From the NCBI RefSeq assembly GCF_002153655.1, contig NZ_JOPJ01000010.1:1-64000 (forward strand): DNA of 64,000 nucleotides, given 5' to 3'. Position 1 is the stretch's first letter. Each line of letters begins with the position of its first letter. Positions 54,913 through 63,259 of this stretch are shown here, piece after piece. The notes under the pieces were generated by a model. It did no database searches and had not been told where the DNA came from. It was given only the letters and a program-made list of their open reading frames with translations. The DNA is from Acetobacter okinawensis. GTDB taxonomy: Bacteria; Pseudomonadota; Alphaproteobacteria; Acetobacterales; Acetobacteraceae. The position numbers and the translations under genes are program-made.

Positions 54913-56040
54913 TTAATGATCCTGAAAATCGGCATAAACTTTCAGGGTTTCCGCATTGATTTTTTCCTGTGAGAATTCGGTTTCAGCCAGTGTCCTGCTC
55001 GCTTTGCCCATTGCCAGACGGAGCGGCCGGTTGTTGAGCAGCTTTTGCAAGGCATCTGCCAGTCTGCCCGGGTTGCGTGGAGGGACCAGCAGACCGTTGA
55101 CATCGGGCAGAACAGTCTCCCGGCAGCCTTCCACATCAGTGGTCACAACGGGGCGGCCTGTGGCCAGTGCCTCCAGCAGCACTTTGGGTAGCCCCTCCCG
55201 GTAGGTTGAGGGCAGGCAGACGATTGCACTACGGGCCAGCAGCGCTGGCATGTCGGAGCAAAAACCAAGGTAATCTACCGCGCCGCTTTGCGCCCATGCG
55301 TGGAGTGTATCTTCCGGAATAGCTGCAAAGCTTGATGAATCCGACGCTCCTGCGAGCAGAAAGCGGGCCTGAACACCCTGAGCTTTGAGGTGCTGTGCAG
55401 CGGTTACAAAATCTCCCACACCCTTGTCCCATAGCATGCGCGCAGGCAGCACTACCGCTGGCACCTGATCGGGCTCAGGCGTGGCAGCAAAAACTGACAG
55501 GTCTATCCCGGCACCACGGATCAGCCGTGCCGCCTGAGCATGCACGGTGCCATTTGTCGTGAGATGGCGGAGGTCATCGGGGTTTTCAAAAATAACCAGA
55601 CTACGGCGGGGGTTGAGCAGGAGGCGCAATGCCAGACTGACCGGCCCGCGTAGGAGGCGGGCGCGCCAGTCGCTGGACGAAAAAATATACCCCATGCCCA
55701 CAGGGGCGTTAACGATATGGCGTATGTTTGCAAGCAGGGCGGCAATTGTCCCGTGGAGTATGGGCTTTATGGCAATGTGGTGGACAATGTCCGGGCGTTC
55801 CTGGCGGTAAATACGCAGGACGTTGGCAATACTTTTTAACTCATGCAGTGGATTGAGGCTTTTGCGGTCATGCGGCCATGCAATGACCCGTATGCCACGT
55901 TCGCGGATTGTGTGCGCGTGCGTGCCAACCCGTGTGAGCACCACAACATCAAACCCCGCCTCCTTGGCCGCCAAAGCGCGGGCCATAAAGTGCGAGCAGA
56001 AAAACCAGTCCTCGGAAATCAGGTAAAGTAGCTTGGGCAT
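54913..56040 (-). CDS. Family 4 glycosyltransferase
   Basis: 375 residues, GT-B fold. N-terminal KLLYLISEDWFFCSHFMARA, then VVVLTRVGTHAHTIRERGIR. C-terminal nucleotide-sugar part with PARMLWDKGVGDFVTAAQHL and LPSTYREGLPKVLLEALATG (the E-x7-E motif of GT4), then PVVTTDVEGCRE. It probably transfers sugars to a lipid or polysaccharide precursor. ATG 56040 is chosen, with GGA about 10 nt upstream. No neighbouring polysaccharide genes are seen. Confidence 0.85.
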   Translation of the reverse strand: MPKLLYLISEDWFFCSHFMARALAAKEAGFDVVVLTRVGTHAHTIRERGIRVIAWPHDRKSLNPLHELKSIANVLRIYRQERPDIVHHIAIKPILHGTIAALLANIRHIVNAPVGMGYIFSSSDWRARLLRGPVSLALRLLLNPRRSLVIFENPDDLRHLTTNGTVHAQAARLIRGAGIDLSVFAATPEPDQVPAVVLPARMLWDKGVGDFVTAAQHLKAQGVQARFLLAGASDSSSFAAIPEDTLHAWAQSGAVDYLGFCSDMPALLARSAIVCLPSTYREGLPKVLLEALATGRPVVTTDVEGCRETVLPDVNGLLVPPRNPGRLADALQKLLNNRPLRLAMGKASRTLAETEFSQEKINAETLKVYADFQDH

Positions 56041-56221
56041 TTGGTTTTTCCATGGGGTGGTGGATGCTGGCAGCATACCGGTTCGGCAGGGAGCGGGGTA
56101 TTCCCTTACGCTTTGGGTGCAACACGGTTAGTTTAACAGACGACAGGACTGCTTTTTCAGGCCGCGTGTGGGCTGTCAAGCCAAGGGCCTGAGCCTGATC
56201 CCATGGTAAAGCCATAACGAC

Positions 56222-56292
56222 ATAAAAAACCTGCCCAGCCCGAGTGCCGCCCGGATAGAATCTTTTGCTTTGATTCTGTCCGGGCAGGTTCA
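56222..56292 (-). terminator. Nested hairpin terminator after the succinate-semialdehyde dehydrogenase gene
   Basis: On the minus strand CCTGCCCGGACAGAATC (complement of 56273-56289) pairs with GATTCTATCCGGGCGG (complement of 56248-56263) with G-T wobbles. An alternative outer pairing AACCTGCCC with GGGCAGGTT is directly followed by TTTTTT. Two exclusive folds are possible, one of them ending in a U-tract. Confidence 0.55.
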
Positions 56293-56348
56293 GGCTGCGC
56301 AGGGTCTCTCTACACAGAGTGTAGGTAAATCGCGGCTCTAAAAGAGTT

Positions 56349-57737
56349 TTAGAACGGCGCGTCGATGTCCACCACGTCAATCAGCTTGTGGTTGACGAAT
56401 TCCTTGATGCCAAGCCCGATGAGTTCGCGGCCAAAACCGGAACGGGCGACACCACCAAACGGCAGATCGGCTTTTACCATTGTCGGATGGTTGATGTAGA
56501 CCATGCCGGTGTAAATGCGGCGTGCCACTTCTACCCCACGTTTGGTGTCCTGTGTAAACACGGAACCACCCAGACCATAAGGCGAATCATTGGCAATGCG
56601 GATTGCATCTTCAGTGTCTTTTGCACGGTAAAGCTGGGTCACCGGACCAAAGAACTCCCACAGGCGCGCTTCATTGTTTTCCAGATTTGTCAGCAGGACA
56701 GGCTGGAAAAAAGCGCCTTTTTCGGGCACAGGCGCACCAATAACCTCGGCTTTTGCACCCAGTTTGCAGGCTTCTTCCACCTGTGCGCGCAGGTCGTCTG
56801 CTGCTTTCTGGGAGGAGAGGGGGGCAAGTGTTGTGGCCGGGTCCATCGGGTCGCCCGCTTTGAGTTCGGCCACACCTTTTTTGTACAGCTCTACAAAGCG
56901 GTCATAAATGGCATCAGCCACAATCAGGCGCTTGGAAGAGACGCAAACCTGTCCGGCATTCCAGTGGCGGCCAAACACGGCCCATTTGACGGCTTTTTCC
57001 AGATCGGCGTCATCAAGCACGATAAACGCGTCAGAACCACCGAGTTCCATGGTTGCTTTTTTGAGCGCCTTACCTGCGACCGAGGCCACAATGGCACCAG
57101 CACCTTCGGAGCCGGTCAGGGCAACGCCGCATACGCGCGGGTCGTTCAGCACGGTTTCGGTGTGGTGGCGGGCCAGATACAGGTTGCGGAATGCACCGTC
57201 TGGCAGGCCAGCCTTGCGCATCAGATCGTCAAAGGCTGCGGCACACTGCGGCACGTTGGATGCGTGCTTGAGAATGACCGTGTTCCCTGCCGAAAGCTGG
57301 GGCGCAATGATGCGTGCGATCTGGTAGTAGGGGAAGTTCCACGGCTCAATGGCGAACACGATACCCTGCGGTTCGTGCACCAGTATGGCCTGACCTTCTT
57401 CGGGGTTCTTGACCGGCAGGGGTTCGGCGGCCAGCAGGCGCTCGGCGTGTTCGGCGTAGTATTCAAAAATTTCGGCCGAAAGTGTGACTTCTGCGCGGGC
57501 TTCAGCAAAAACTTTGCCCATTTCCAGCGTCAGCAGGGCTGCGTAGTCATCCATGTTGTCACGCAGGATTTTTGCTGCGGCAGTCATGACCTTGGCGCGC
57601 TCGGCAAAGGAGACATCGCGCCAGGACTGGAATGCGCCGTAGGCCTTGTCCAGAGCGTTCTGTACGTCCTGATCCGTTGCGTCTGCAAAGGTTTTAACGA
57701 CTTCGCCCGTATAGGGGTTGGTTGTAGCGTAGGCCAT
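56349..57737 (-). CDS. NAD(P)-dependent succinate-semialdehyde dehydrogenase family protein
   Basis: 462 residues, cytoplasmic aldehyde dehydrogenase. Catalytic Cys in NAGQVCVSSKRLIV, general-base Glu in TMELGGSDAFIV, cofactor site EPWNFPYYQ and GVALTGSEGAGAIVA. PFGGVARSGFGRELIGLGIK is close to the end. It resembles the Sad/GabD group that oxidises succinate semialdehyde (gamma-aminobutyrate degradation); the exact substrate is inferred. It stands alone and is divergent from an AraC regulator with 251 bp between. Confidence 0.85.
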   Translation of the reverse strand: MAYATTNPYTGEVVKTFADATDQDVQNALDKAYGAFQSWRDVSFAERAKVMTAAAKILRDNMDDYAALLTLEMGKVFAEARAEVTLSAEIFEYYAEHAERLLAAEPLPVKNPEEGQAILVHEPQGIVFAIEPWNFPYYQIARIIAPQLSAGNTVILKHASNVPQCAAAFDDLMRKAGLPDGAFRNLYLARHHTETVLNDPRVCGVALTGSEGAGAIVASVAGKALKKATMELGGSDAFIVLDDADLEKAVKWAVFGRHWNAGQVCVSSKRLIVADAIYDRFVELYKKGVAELKAGDPMDPATTLAPLSSQKAADDLRAQVEEACKLGAKAEVIGAPVPEKGAFFQPVLLTNLENNEARLWEFFGPVTQLYRAKDTEDAIRIANDSPYGLGGSVFTQDTKRGVEVARRIYTGMVYINHPTMVKADLPFGGVARSGFGRELIGLGIKEFVNHKLIDVVDIDAPF

Positions 57738-57988
57738 GAGCGTGCTCTTCCTTGGCTGTTTGGTCAGTCATGCCAAGATGGGCCGTAAGGGGAGGGGGGC
57801 GGTAGAGCAATTCTGCTCACTTCTTGCCTTATCCTCTCTTGTGGGGGGTGTTTATACCGCTTTGGGCAAGATGCTTGCCGTGCTGATTGCCTTATTCTGC
57901 CATATCTGGAATGGTGGCATGCCGTATGGTTCGGTTTTTTCCGCAGTTGGCGGGCAGAGAGGGTGATGTGGCGGAACAGGAGGAATGC

Positions 57989-58930
57989 ATGGCCGGGACT
58001 CTGGCCGAGCTGCAAAATCTGGTGCTCAGGCATTGCACCCAGCCTACGGTTACAACCGCCATAAAAGAACTGACCCTCTACCGTGCGGAGGTCGTGAGCG
58101 AGCCGATCCCGTTTGTGTTTGAACCGCGCGTGTATGTTATTGTGCAAGGCAGCAAACAGGTCATGCTACGTGACCGTGTGTTTGATTATGACGCCAGCCA
58201 TTATCTGGTCACCGCAGTCGATTTGCCCGTGGCAGGCTGCATTACACAGGCCTCCCCCGAACGGCCGTATCTGGCGCTGTGTCTGGCGCTTGACCCGGCG
58301 CTGATCGCGGAGTTGCTGCTGGTTGTGAATGACACGCAGGTGGACCCCAATCAGGCCTGCATCATGGGCATGGGGCTTAGCCCGCTGAATTCGGACATTA
58401 CGGGGCCGTTGCTCCGGCTGATGCGGTTGCTGGACCAGCCGGAGGATATTCCCATTATCAAACCCCTGATTGTGCGGGAGCTGCTCTATCGGCTCTTACA
58501 GGGGGATCAGGGGTGCGCGCTCCGGCAGATTGCTACGGCTGGCAGCAACCTCTCCCACATTAACCGGGCCATTCACTGGATTTCCCTGCATTATGCGGAA
58601 CCGTTTGATGTGGCGCGCGCAGCCAGTGTTGCCGGTATGGGCCTGTCCACATTCCACAGGCATTTTCGTGCAGCGACCAATATGAGCCCCCTGCAATACC
58701 GTACGCAACTACGGCTGCAGGAGGCGCGTCGGCGCATGGTGAGCGAAAATGTGGATGCGGCAGAAGCTGCCTTTGCAGTGGGGTATGAAAGCCCATCCCA
58801 GTTCAGTCGGGAGTACCGGCGTATGTTCGGGCGGCCACCGGCACGCGATGCCCTGTGTGTACGTGCCGACCAGCTTGCCGAGCGGGGGGCTGCCAAAGCT
58901 GTTTATGCGCACGAGGCGCATTGCAGTTGA
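57989..58930 (+). CDS. AraC-family regulator with AraC_N-type (cupin-like) sensor domain
   Basis: 313 residues from ATG 57989, which has a strong AGGAGGA (57978-57984). Sensor domain: VSEPIPFVFEPRVYVIVQGS and YLVTAVDLPVAGCITQASPE. DNA-binding part: ASVAGMGLSTFHRHFRAATN and AAFAVGYESPSQFSREYRRM. Such proteins often regulate a divergent oxidoreductase; here the divergent neighbour is the succinate-semialdehyde dehydrogenase, a plausible target. Downstream it converges with cysG at 19 bp. Confidence 0.88.
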   Translation: MAGTLAELQNLVLRHCTQPTVTTAIKELTLYRAEVVSEPIPFVFEPRVYVIVQGSKQVMLRDRVFDYDASHYLVTAVDLPVAGCITQASPERPYLALCLALDPALIAELLLVVNDTQVDPNQACIMGMGLSPLNSDITGPLLRLMRLLDQPEDIPIIKPLIVRELLYRLLQGDQGCALRQIATAGSNLSHINRAIHWISLHYAEPFDVARAASVAGMGLSTFHRHFRAATNMSPLQYRTQLRLQEARRRMVSENVDAAEAAFAVGYESPSQFSREYRRMFGRPPARDALCVRADQLAERGAAKAVYAHEAHCS

Positions 58931-58949
58931 AAGCCCGACATCCTCCCCC

Positions 58950-60356
58950 TCAGAGTGGGGAAGATATGACCCGGTGCCGCACAACTTCCCCCACAATGAC
59001 CAGTGCCGGACTGCTCACCTTGTTGTCCGCAACCTGCTGAGGCAGGGTGGAGAGTGTGCCGCAGAACACGCGCTGCTGTGGCAATGTGCCCCGTTCCACC
59101 ACAGCAGCGGGCCAGTCTGCTGGCAAGCCATGTTCGACCAGTCTGGCGCAGAGTTGGTGGATGAGCGTTAGCCCCATGTAAATAACAATGGTCTGGCTGC
59201 GGAGGGCTATGGTCTCCCACGCCAGATTCAGGGTGCCATCAGCCCGGGCATGCCCCGTAATAAACAGGCAGGCCTGTGCACAGTCGCGGTGCGTGAGCGG
59301 TATGCCCGCATAGGCCGCGCAGCCATTGGCGGCAGAAATGCCGGGAATAATGCGAAAAGGGATACCCGCATCTACCAGCGCTTCTATTTCCTCCCCTCCG
59401 CGACCAAAAATAAAGGGATCGCCGCCTTTAAGCCGCAGTACGCGTTCCCCGTCTCTGGCGCGGCGGATCAGTTCGGCGTTAATGCCGTCCTGCGGCAGGG
59501 TGTGGTTGTTGGTCTGTTTGCCAACAAAGACACGCTCGGCATCACGGCGTACAAAATTGAGGATATCCGGCCCCACCAGATTGTCGTACAGAACGCTATC
59601 CGCATCCTGCATCAGTCTCAGGGCTGCCAGTGTCAGCAGGTCGGGGTCGCCCGGGCCTGCGCCAACCAGCCAGACTTCCCCCGTTCTGCGCTGGTCTTCG
59701 CGCACAATACGGTCAAGTTCGAGTTGGGCGGCCTGTGTATCGCCCGACATGGCCAAAGGGCCGCCCGTACCGTCCAGAAAATGCTCCCATATGCGCCGGC
59801 GCAAGGCGGAATCGGGCACCTGTGTGCGCAGGGCCGTGCGGCTGTGCTGCATAAATGCGGCTAGCCTGTGTAGGCCTGCGGGCATGATTTCTTCTATTTT
59901 TGCACGCAATCTGCGTGCCAGAACCGGGGCGGCCCCACCGGTGGAGACCGCAATCTGCACAGCGCCCCGTGTGCTCATGGCGGGGGTAATAAAGCTGGAC
60001 ACTTCCGGGTCATCTACCGCGCAGACAGGAATGTTCATGCTCTGGCACAGCGCGCTCAGTTCAGCATTGAGTGCGCGGTTGCTGGTGGCCAGATAAACCA
60101 TGCGGCAGCCGGGCAACAGAGATGTCAGCGTTTTGACCGAGGCATCCTCGCGGATCGCGCGTGCCTTGCCGTCTGTTACAAGACGTTCAAGCTCGGGGGA
60201 GAGTGTGGGGGCGAGGATGTCCACCAATGCACCCGTCGGTACAAGAAGCTGCACCTTGTTGGCCGCGACATTGCCGCCGCCAGCCACAAGAACACGCGCC
60301 CCTTCCAGCCGGAGCATGATGGGAAACCAACTGGTTCGCTCGAATGAAGCCTTCAT
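58950..60356 (-). CDS. cysG: Siroheme synthase CysG (uroporphyrinogen-III methyltransferase / precorrin-2 dehydrogenase / ferrochelatase)
   Basis: 468 residues, trifunctional. The N-terminal third is the NAD-dependent precorrin-2 dehydrogenase/chelatase domain (RVLVAGGGNVAANKVQLLVP, YLATSNRALN). The C-terminal part is the SAM-dependent methyltransferase with WLVGAGPGDPDLLTLAALR, ERVLRLKGGDPFIFGRGGEE and IPGISAANGCAAYAGIPLTH. It makes precorrin-2 and siroheme from uroporphyrinogen III. Precorrin-2 is the substrate of CobI, encoded in the divergent cob operon, so the locus links siroheme and cobalamin synthesis. Confidence 0.93.
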   Translation of the reverse strand: MKASFERTSWFPIMLRLEGARVLVAGGGNVAANKVQLLVPTGALVDILAPTLSPELERLVTDGKARAIREDASVKTLTSLLPGCRMVYLATSNRALNAELSALCQSMNIPVCAVDDPEVSSFITPAMSTRGAVQIAVSTGGAAPVLARRLRAKIEEIMPAGLHRLAAFMQHSRTALRTQVPDSALRRRIWEHFLDGTGGPLAMSGDTQAAQLELDRIVREDQRRTGEVWLVGAGPGDPDLLTLAALRLMQDADSVLYDNLVGPDILNFVRRDAERVFVGKQTNNHTLPQDGINAELIRRARDGERVLRLKGGDPFIFGRGGEEIEALVDAGIPFRIIPGISAANGCAAYAGIPLTHRDCAQACLFITGHARADGTLNLAWETIALRSQTIVIYMGLTLIHQLCARLVEHGLPADWPAAVVERGTLPQQRVFCGTLSTLPQQVADNKVSSPALVIVGEVVRHRVISSPL

Positions 60357-60688
60357 GGTTCATGCTGCAAGCAGGATTTTGTCTTGGATGCAAGAGGAAG
60401 CTGAGCGAAACCGCATAAAAGTGGATGTCTGCTGTGCCATTGCCTGCTTTGACAAGTCTGCTCGCACCGGCCTAACACGGTCGCAGGTCAGCCCCGGCCC
60501 GGTGTGCTATGGGGTGGAGCAGGGCAGCTTGCCCGTATTTTTCTGGCACATGCTCCTGTTCCATCATGTTGTTGGCATGCGGTGTGTCTGTCGCTTTTGT
60601 CGTTTTTTGTGGAGCACCACAAAGTCCGGGCAGGCGTTCGGGGGCAGCCCACGGGCCAGAGGTGGCCAAGCAGACGGGAGTAACCGGG
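60357..60688. other. Intergenic region between cysG and cobG
   Basis: 332 bp between divergent cysG and the cob operon; it must hold both promoters. I looked for a cobalamin riboswitch. A piece like CACAAAGTCCGGGCAGGCG (60621-60639) recalls part of one, but the conserved GGGAA/GGTG core and the B12 box (GCCMGGAGACCTGCC-like) are missing on both strands. Confidence 0.4.
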
Positions 60689-61921
60689 ATGTATGGCAGT
60701 TTTGCACAGCCGGAAGTCAAAGGGTGGTGCCCTGGTCTTTTTGCGCCCATGGAGGCAGCGGATGGCTGGCTGGTGCGCGTAAGGCCCAGACTGGGGCGGC
60801 TGGAGGCCGCTCAGGCTTTTTTGTTGGCTGATGTCGCGCAACAGCAGGGTAATGGCCGCATCGGGCTGACCAACAGAGCCAGTCTGCAACTGCGCGGGTT
60901 TGGGGCCGCTGCTGCCCGCCGGTTCCCCGATATTGCGGTTGCGGCAGGTCTTGGCCTGTCCGATGCGGGTATGGAGCGGCGGCAGGCCATGCTCGTATCA
61001 CCTCTGGCGGGGGATGACCCCGCGTGTGCGCCAGACACACATGCCTGTGCAGAGGCCCTGCGTAATGCTCTGATTGGCGCTGCGGCCCTGTCGGCCCTAC
61101 CGGGCAAATTTGGTTTTGCTGTGGATGGTGGTGGGCTTTATGCATCAGGCCTGTTGCAGGCGGATATCACAGTACGCGCGAGGGAAGGCGGGCAGTGGTC
61201 CGTTATCTGTGGTGCCTCGTGCACGCAACCCGCTCCTTATGCTGTGGCGGTCAGGCAGGCAGTCGGGCTGGCAGAGGCGTTTGTAACCTCTCATCAAAGT
61301 GCGCGGCCACAACGCGACCCAGACGTTGGGGAGAGGTTATTCCACATTCTGGGGCTGCAAGGTCACGCGGCCCCCATGAGTGCAGGCCCTGAGCTGGGTG
61401 GTTATAGCCTTGTCGGGTCACTCGGGCATGGACTGGTTGCCCTGTCCGTTCCGCTGGGTTGCATGACCGCTGCCATGCTGCGTGACTGCGCACAGGTTGC
61501 TGCAACACAGGGTGATGGCATTCTACGCCTGACGCCTTGGCATAGCATTGTTCTGGGCGGCATGGCGGAGGTGCCTGCGGTGGCTGGCATGGTCACGGAC
61601 CCGGCCTCCGCCCTGTTACGGACATGGGCCTGTAGTGGGGCTGGAGCCTGTGCGCAGGCCGGGGGGGAGACTGAGGGGCTGGCGCGCAATCTGGCTCCTT
61701 TGTTGCCGCATGGGGGCACCTTGCATGTTTCAGGCTGCCGCAAGGGATGCGCGCATCCTACTGCTGCCGATTTTACTGTTGTCGCCGGCGCTCAGGGGTA
61801 CGGGCTTGTGCGTAATGGTACGGCCTCAGGGCGTGTGGAAAGCCTGTTCGCCAACGAACAGGCTGTTTATAAAGCATTTGAGTCATTCAAACACGAAGGA
61901 GCGGTGGATGCCGGCCTATGA
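60689..61921 (+). CDS. cobG: Precorrin-3B synthase CobG
   Basis: 410 residues, member of the nitrite/sulfite reductase superfamily. It catalyses the oxygen-dependent hydroxylation of precorrin-3A to precorrin-3B in aerobic cobalamin synthesis. N-terminal VKGWCPGLFAPMEAADGWLV and GRIGLTNRASLQLRG; the iron-sulfur cysteines are CSGAGAC (C-x5-C) and SGCRKGCAHP (C-x3-C). ATG 60689 has GGGAG upstream; the frame is open from 60509. First gene of the cobG-H-I-J operon; its end overlaps cobH by 14 bp. Confidence 0.9.
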   Translation: MYGSFAQPEVKGWCPGLFAPMEAADGWLVRVRPRLGRLEAAQAFLLADVAQQQGNGRIGLTNRASLQLRGFGAAAARRFPDIAVAAGLGLSDAGMERRQAMLVSPLAGDDPACAPDTHACAEALRNALIGAAALSALPGKFGFAVDGGGLYASGLLQADITVRAREGGQWSVICGASCTQPAPYAVAVRQAVGLAEAFVTSHQSARPQRDPDVGERLFHILGLQGHAAPMSAGPELGGYSLVGSLGHGLVALSVPLGCMTAAMLRDCAQVAATQGDGILRLTPWHSIVLGGMAEVPAVAGMVTDPASALLRTWACSGAGACAQAGGETEGLARNLAPLLPHGGTLHVSGCRKGCAHPTAADFTVVAGAQGYGLVRNGTASGRVESLFANEQAVYKAFESFKHEGAVDAGL

Positions 61922-62537
61922 GTATATTCGGGATGGGGCGGCCATCTATCAGCGGTCTTTTGCCACAATCCGGGCAGAGGCAGACCTGAGCGCCTTTACT
62001 CTGGAACAGGCTGCCGTGGTTGTGCGGATTATTCATGCCTGCGGCATGGTTGGTGTTGCCCAGTCCGTGGCCATGACGGACGATCTGGTGCCGCGCGCGC
62101 GGCAGGCCCTGCGCGGTGGATGCGCCATTCTGTGTGATGCGGAAATGGTGGCCCGTGGCGTAACCCGGACGCGCCTGCCAGCTGATAACGATGTGATCTG
62201 TACTCTGCGTGACCCGCGCACGCCGGAGCAGGCTCTGGCTATTGGGAACACACGCTCGGCGGCTGCGCTTGATTTTTGGGGGGACAGGCTTGGAGGGGCT
62301 GTTGTGGCCATAGGCAATGCGCCCACAGCTCTGTTCCATCTGCTGGAAATGCTGGATGCGGGGGCACCTCGCCCGGCAGCCGTAGTGGGGGTGCCGGTCG
62401 GTTTTGTGGGGGCCGCAGAATCCAAGGAGGCACTCACCAAAAGGCATGATGTGCCTTGGCTGGTTGTTCATGGTCGTTTGGGAGGCAGCGCCATGGCCGC
62501 CGCGGCCCTGAACGCCCTTGCGACCGAGGTCGAATAA
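61908..62537 (+). CDS. cobH: Precorrin-8X methylmutase CobH
   Basis: 209 residues, converts precorrin-8X to hydrogenobyrinate. It has YEYIRDGAAIYQRSFATIRA, the active-site region VVRIIHACGMVGVAQS with the catalytic His, GGCAILCDAEMVARGV and VVGVPVGFVGAAESKEAL. ATG 61908 lies inside the end of cobG, with AAGGAG upstream. Its TAA stop overlaps the ATG of cobI (TAATG). Confidence 0.93.
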   Translation: MPAYEYIRDGAAIYQRSFATIRAEADLSAFTLEQAAVVVRIIHACGMVGVAQSVAMTDDLVPRARQALRGGCAILCDAEMVARGVTRTRLPADNDVICTLRDPRTPEQALAIGNTRSAAALDFWGDRLGGAVVAIGNAPTALFHLLEMLDAGAPRPAAVVGVPVGFVGAAESKEALTKRHDVPWLVVHGRLGGSAMAAAALNALATEVE

Positions 62538-63259
62538 TGGCGGGAACACTCAGTATAGTTGGCGTGGGGCCGGGCGACCCGGAATTGCTGACCCTGCGGG
62601 GCGCACGCCTGATCGGGGCGGCGCCGGTGGTGGCATATTTCTGCCGTGAAAAACACCCCAGTCAGGCTCGGACCATAGCGCAGGCCCATATTGGCCCCGG
62701 TGCCGAGGAGTTGCCGCTTGTCTACCCGTTCACCACGGAGGTTTCGGTCAATAACCCGGCCTACCACCAGAACATGTCGGCTTTTTATGACCAGAGTGCC
62801 GAGCGCATAGCCGCCGAGCTGACGGTCGGGCGCGATGTTGTGCTGCTGTGTGAGGGCGACCCGTTCTTGTATGGCTCTGCCATGTATGTGTTTGACCGCC
62901 TGCACGCACGCTGTCACACGCAGGTGGTCCCCGGCATTATGGCCATGAATGGATGCTGGAGTCAGGCCCTGACCCCCATGACTCATGGAGATGACGTGCT
63001 GTGTGTGCTCCCGGCGACCTTGCCTGAGGCTGAACTGGCAGGTTGGCTGGACCGGGCTGATGCCGCTGTGATCATGAAGATCGGGCGTAACATGCCGCAT
63101 GTGCGCAAGGCAGTGGCCCAAAGCGGGCGTATGGAGGATGCCATGTATGTTGAGCGTGGCACACAGGGGGCGCAGGCCATAACCCCGCTGGCTGAGCAGG
63201 AGGGAACAGCGCCCTATTTTTCCCTTGTGCTCCTGCCCGGAAGGAAGCGCGTACGATGA
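62537..63259 (+). CDS. cobI: Precorrin-2 C20-methyltransferase CobI
   Basis: 240 residues, SAM-dependent methyltransferase that makes precorrin-3A from precorrin-2. N-terminal SIVGVGPGDPELLTLRGARL, VVLLCEGDPFLYGSAMYVFD, and the TQVVPGIMAMNGCWSQAL loop. The precorrin-2 comes from CysG, encoded next to the operon. It overlaps cobH by one base and cobJ by four (ATGA). Confidence 0.93.
   Translation: MAGTLSIVGVGPGDPELLTLRGARLIGAAPVVAYFCREKHPSQARTIAQAHIGPGAEELPLVYPFTTEVSVNNPAYHQNMSAFYDQSAERIAAELTVGRDVVLLCEGDPFLYGSAMYVFDRLHARCHTQVVPGIMAMNGCWSQALTPMTHGDDVLCVLPATLPEAELAGWLDRADAAVIMKIGRNMPHVRKAVAQSGRMEDAMYVERGTQGAQAITPLAEQEGTAPYFSLVLLPGRKRVR

Noticed and set aside
56388-57788. 466-codon plus-strand frame opposite the succinate-semialdehyde dehydrogenase gene
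   Set aside because: Shadow frame; the translation (many His, Cys, Phe) lacks any domain and lies opposite a complete enzyme.
60540-60688. Possible cobalamin riboswitch before cobG
   Set aside because: Only one segment (CACAAAGTCCGGGCAGGCG) resembles part of the aptamer; the conserved core and the B12 box are absent on both strands.
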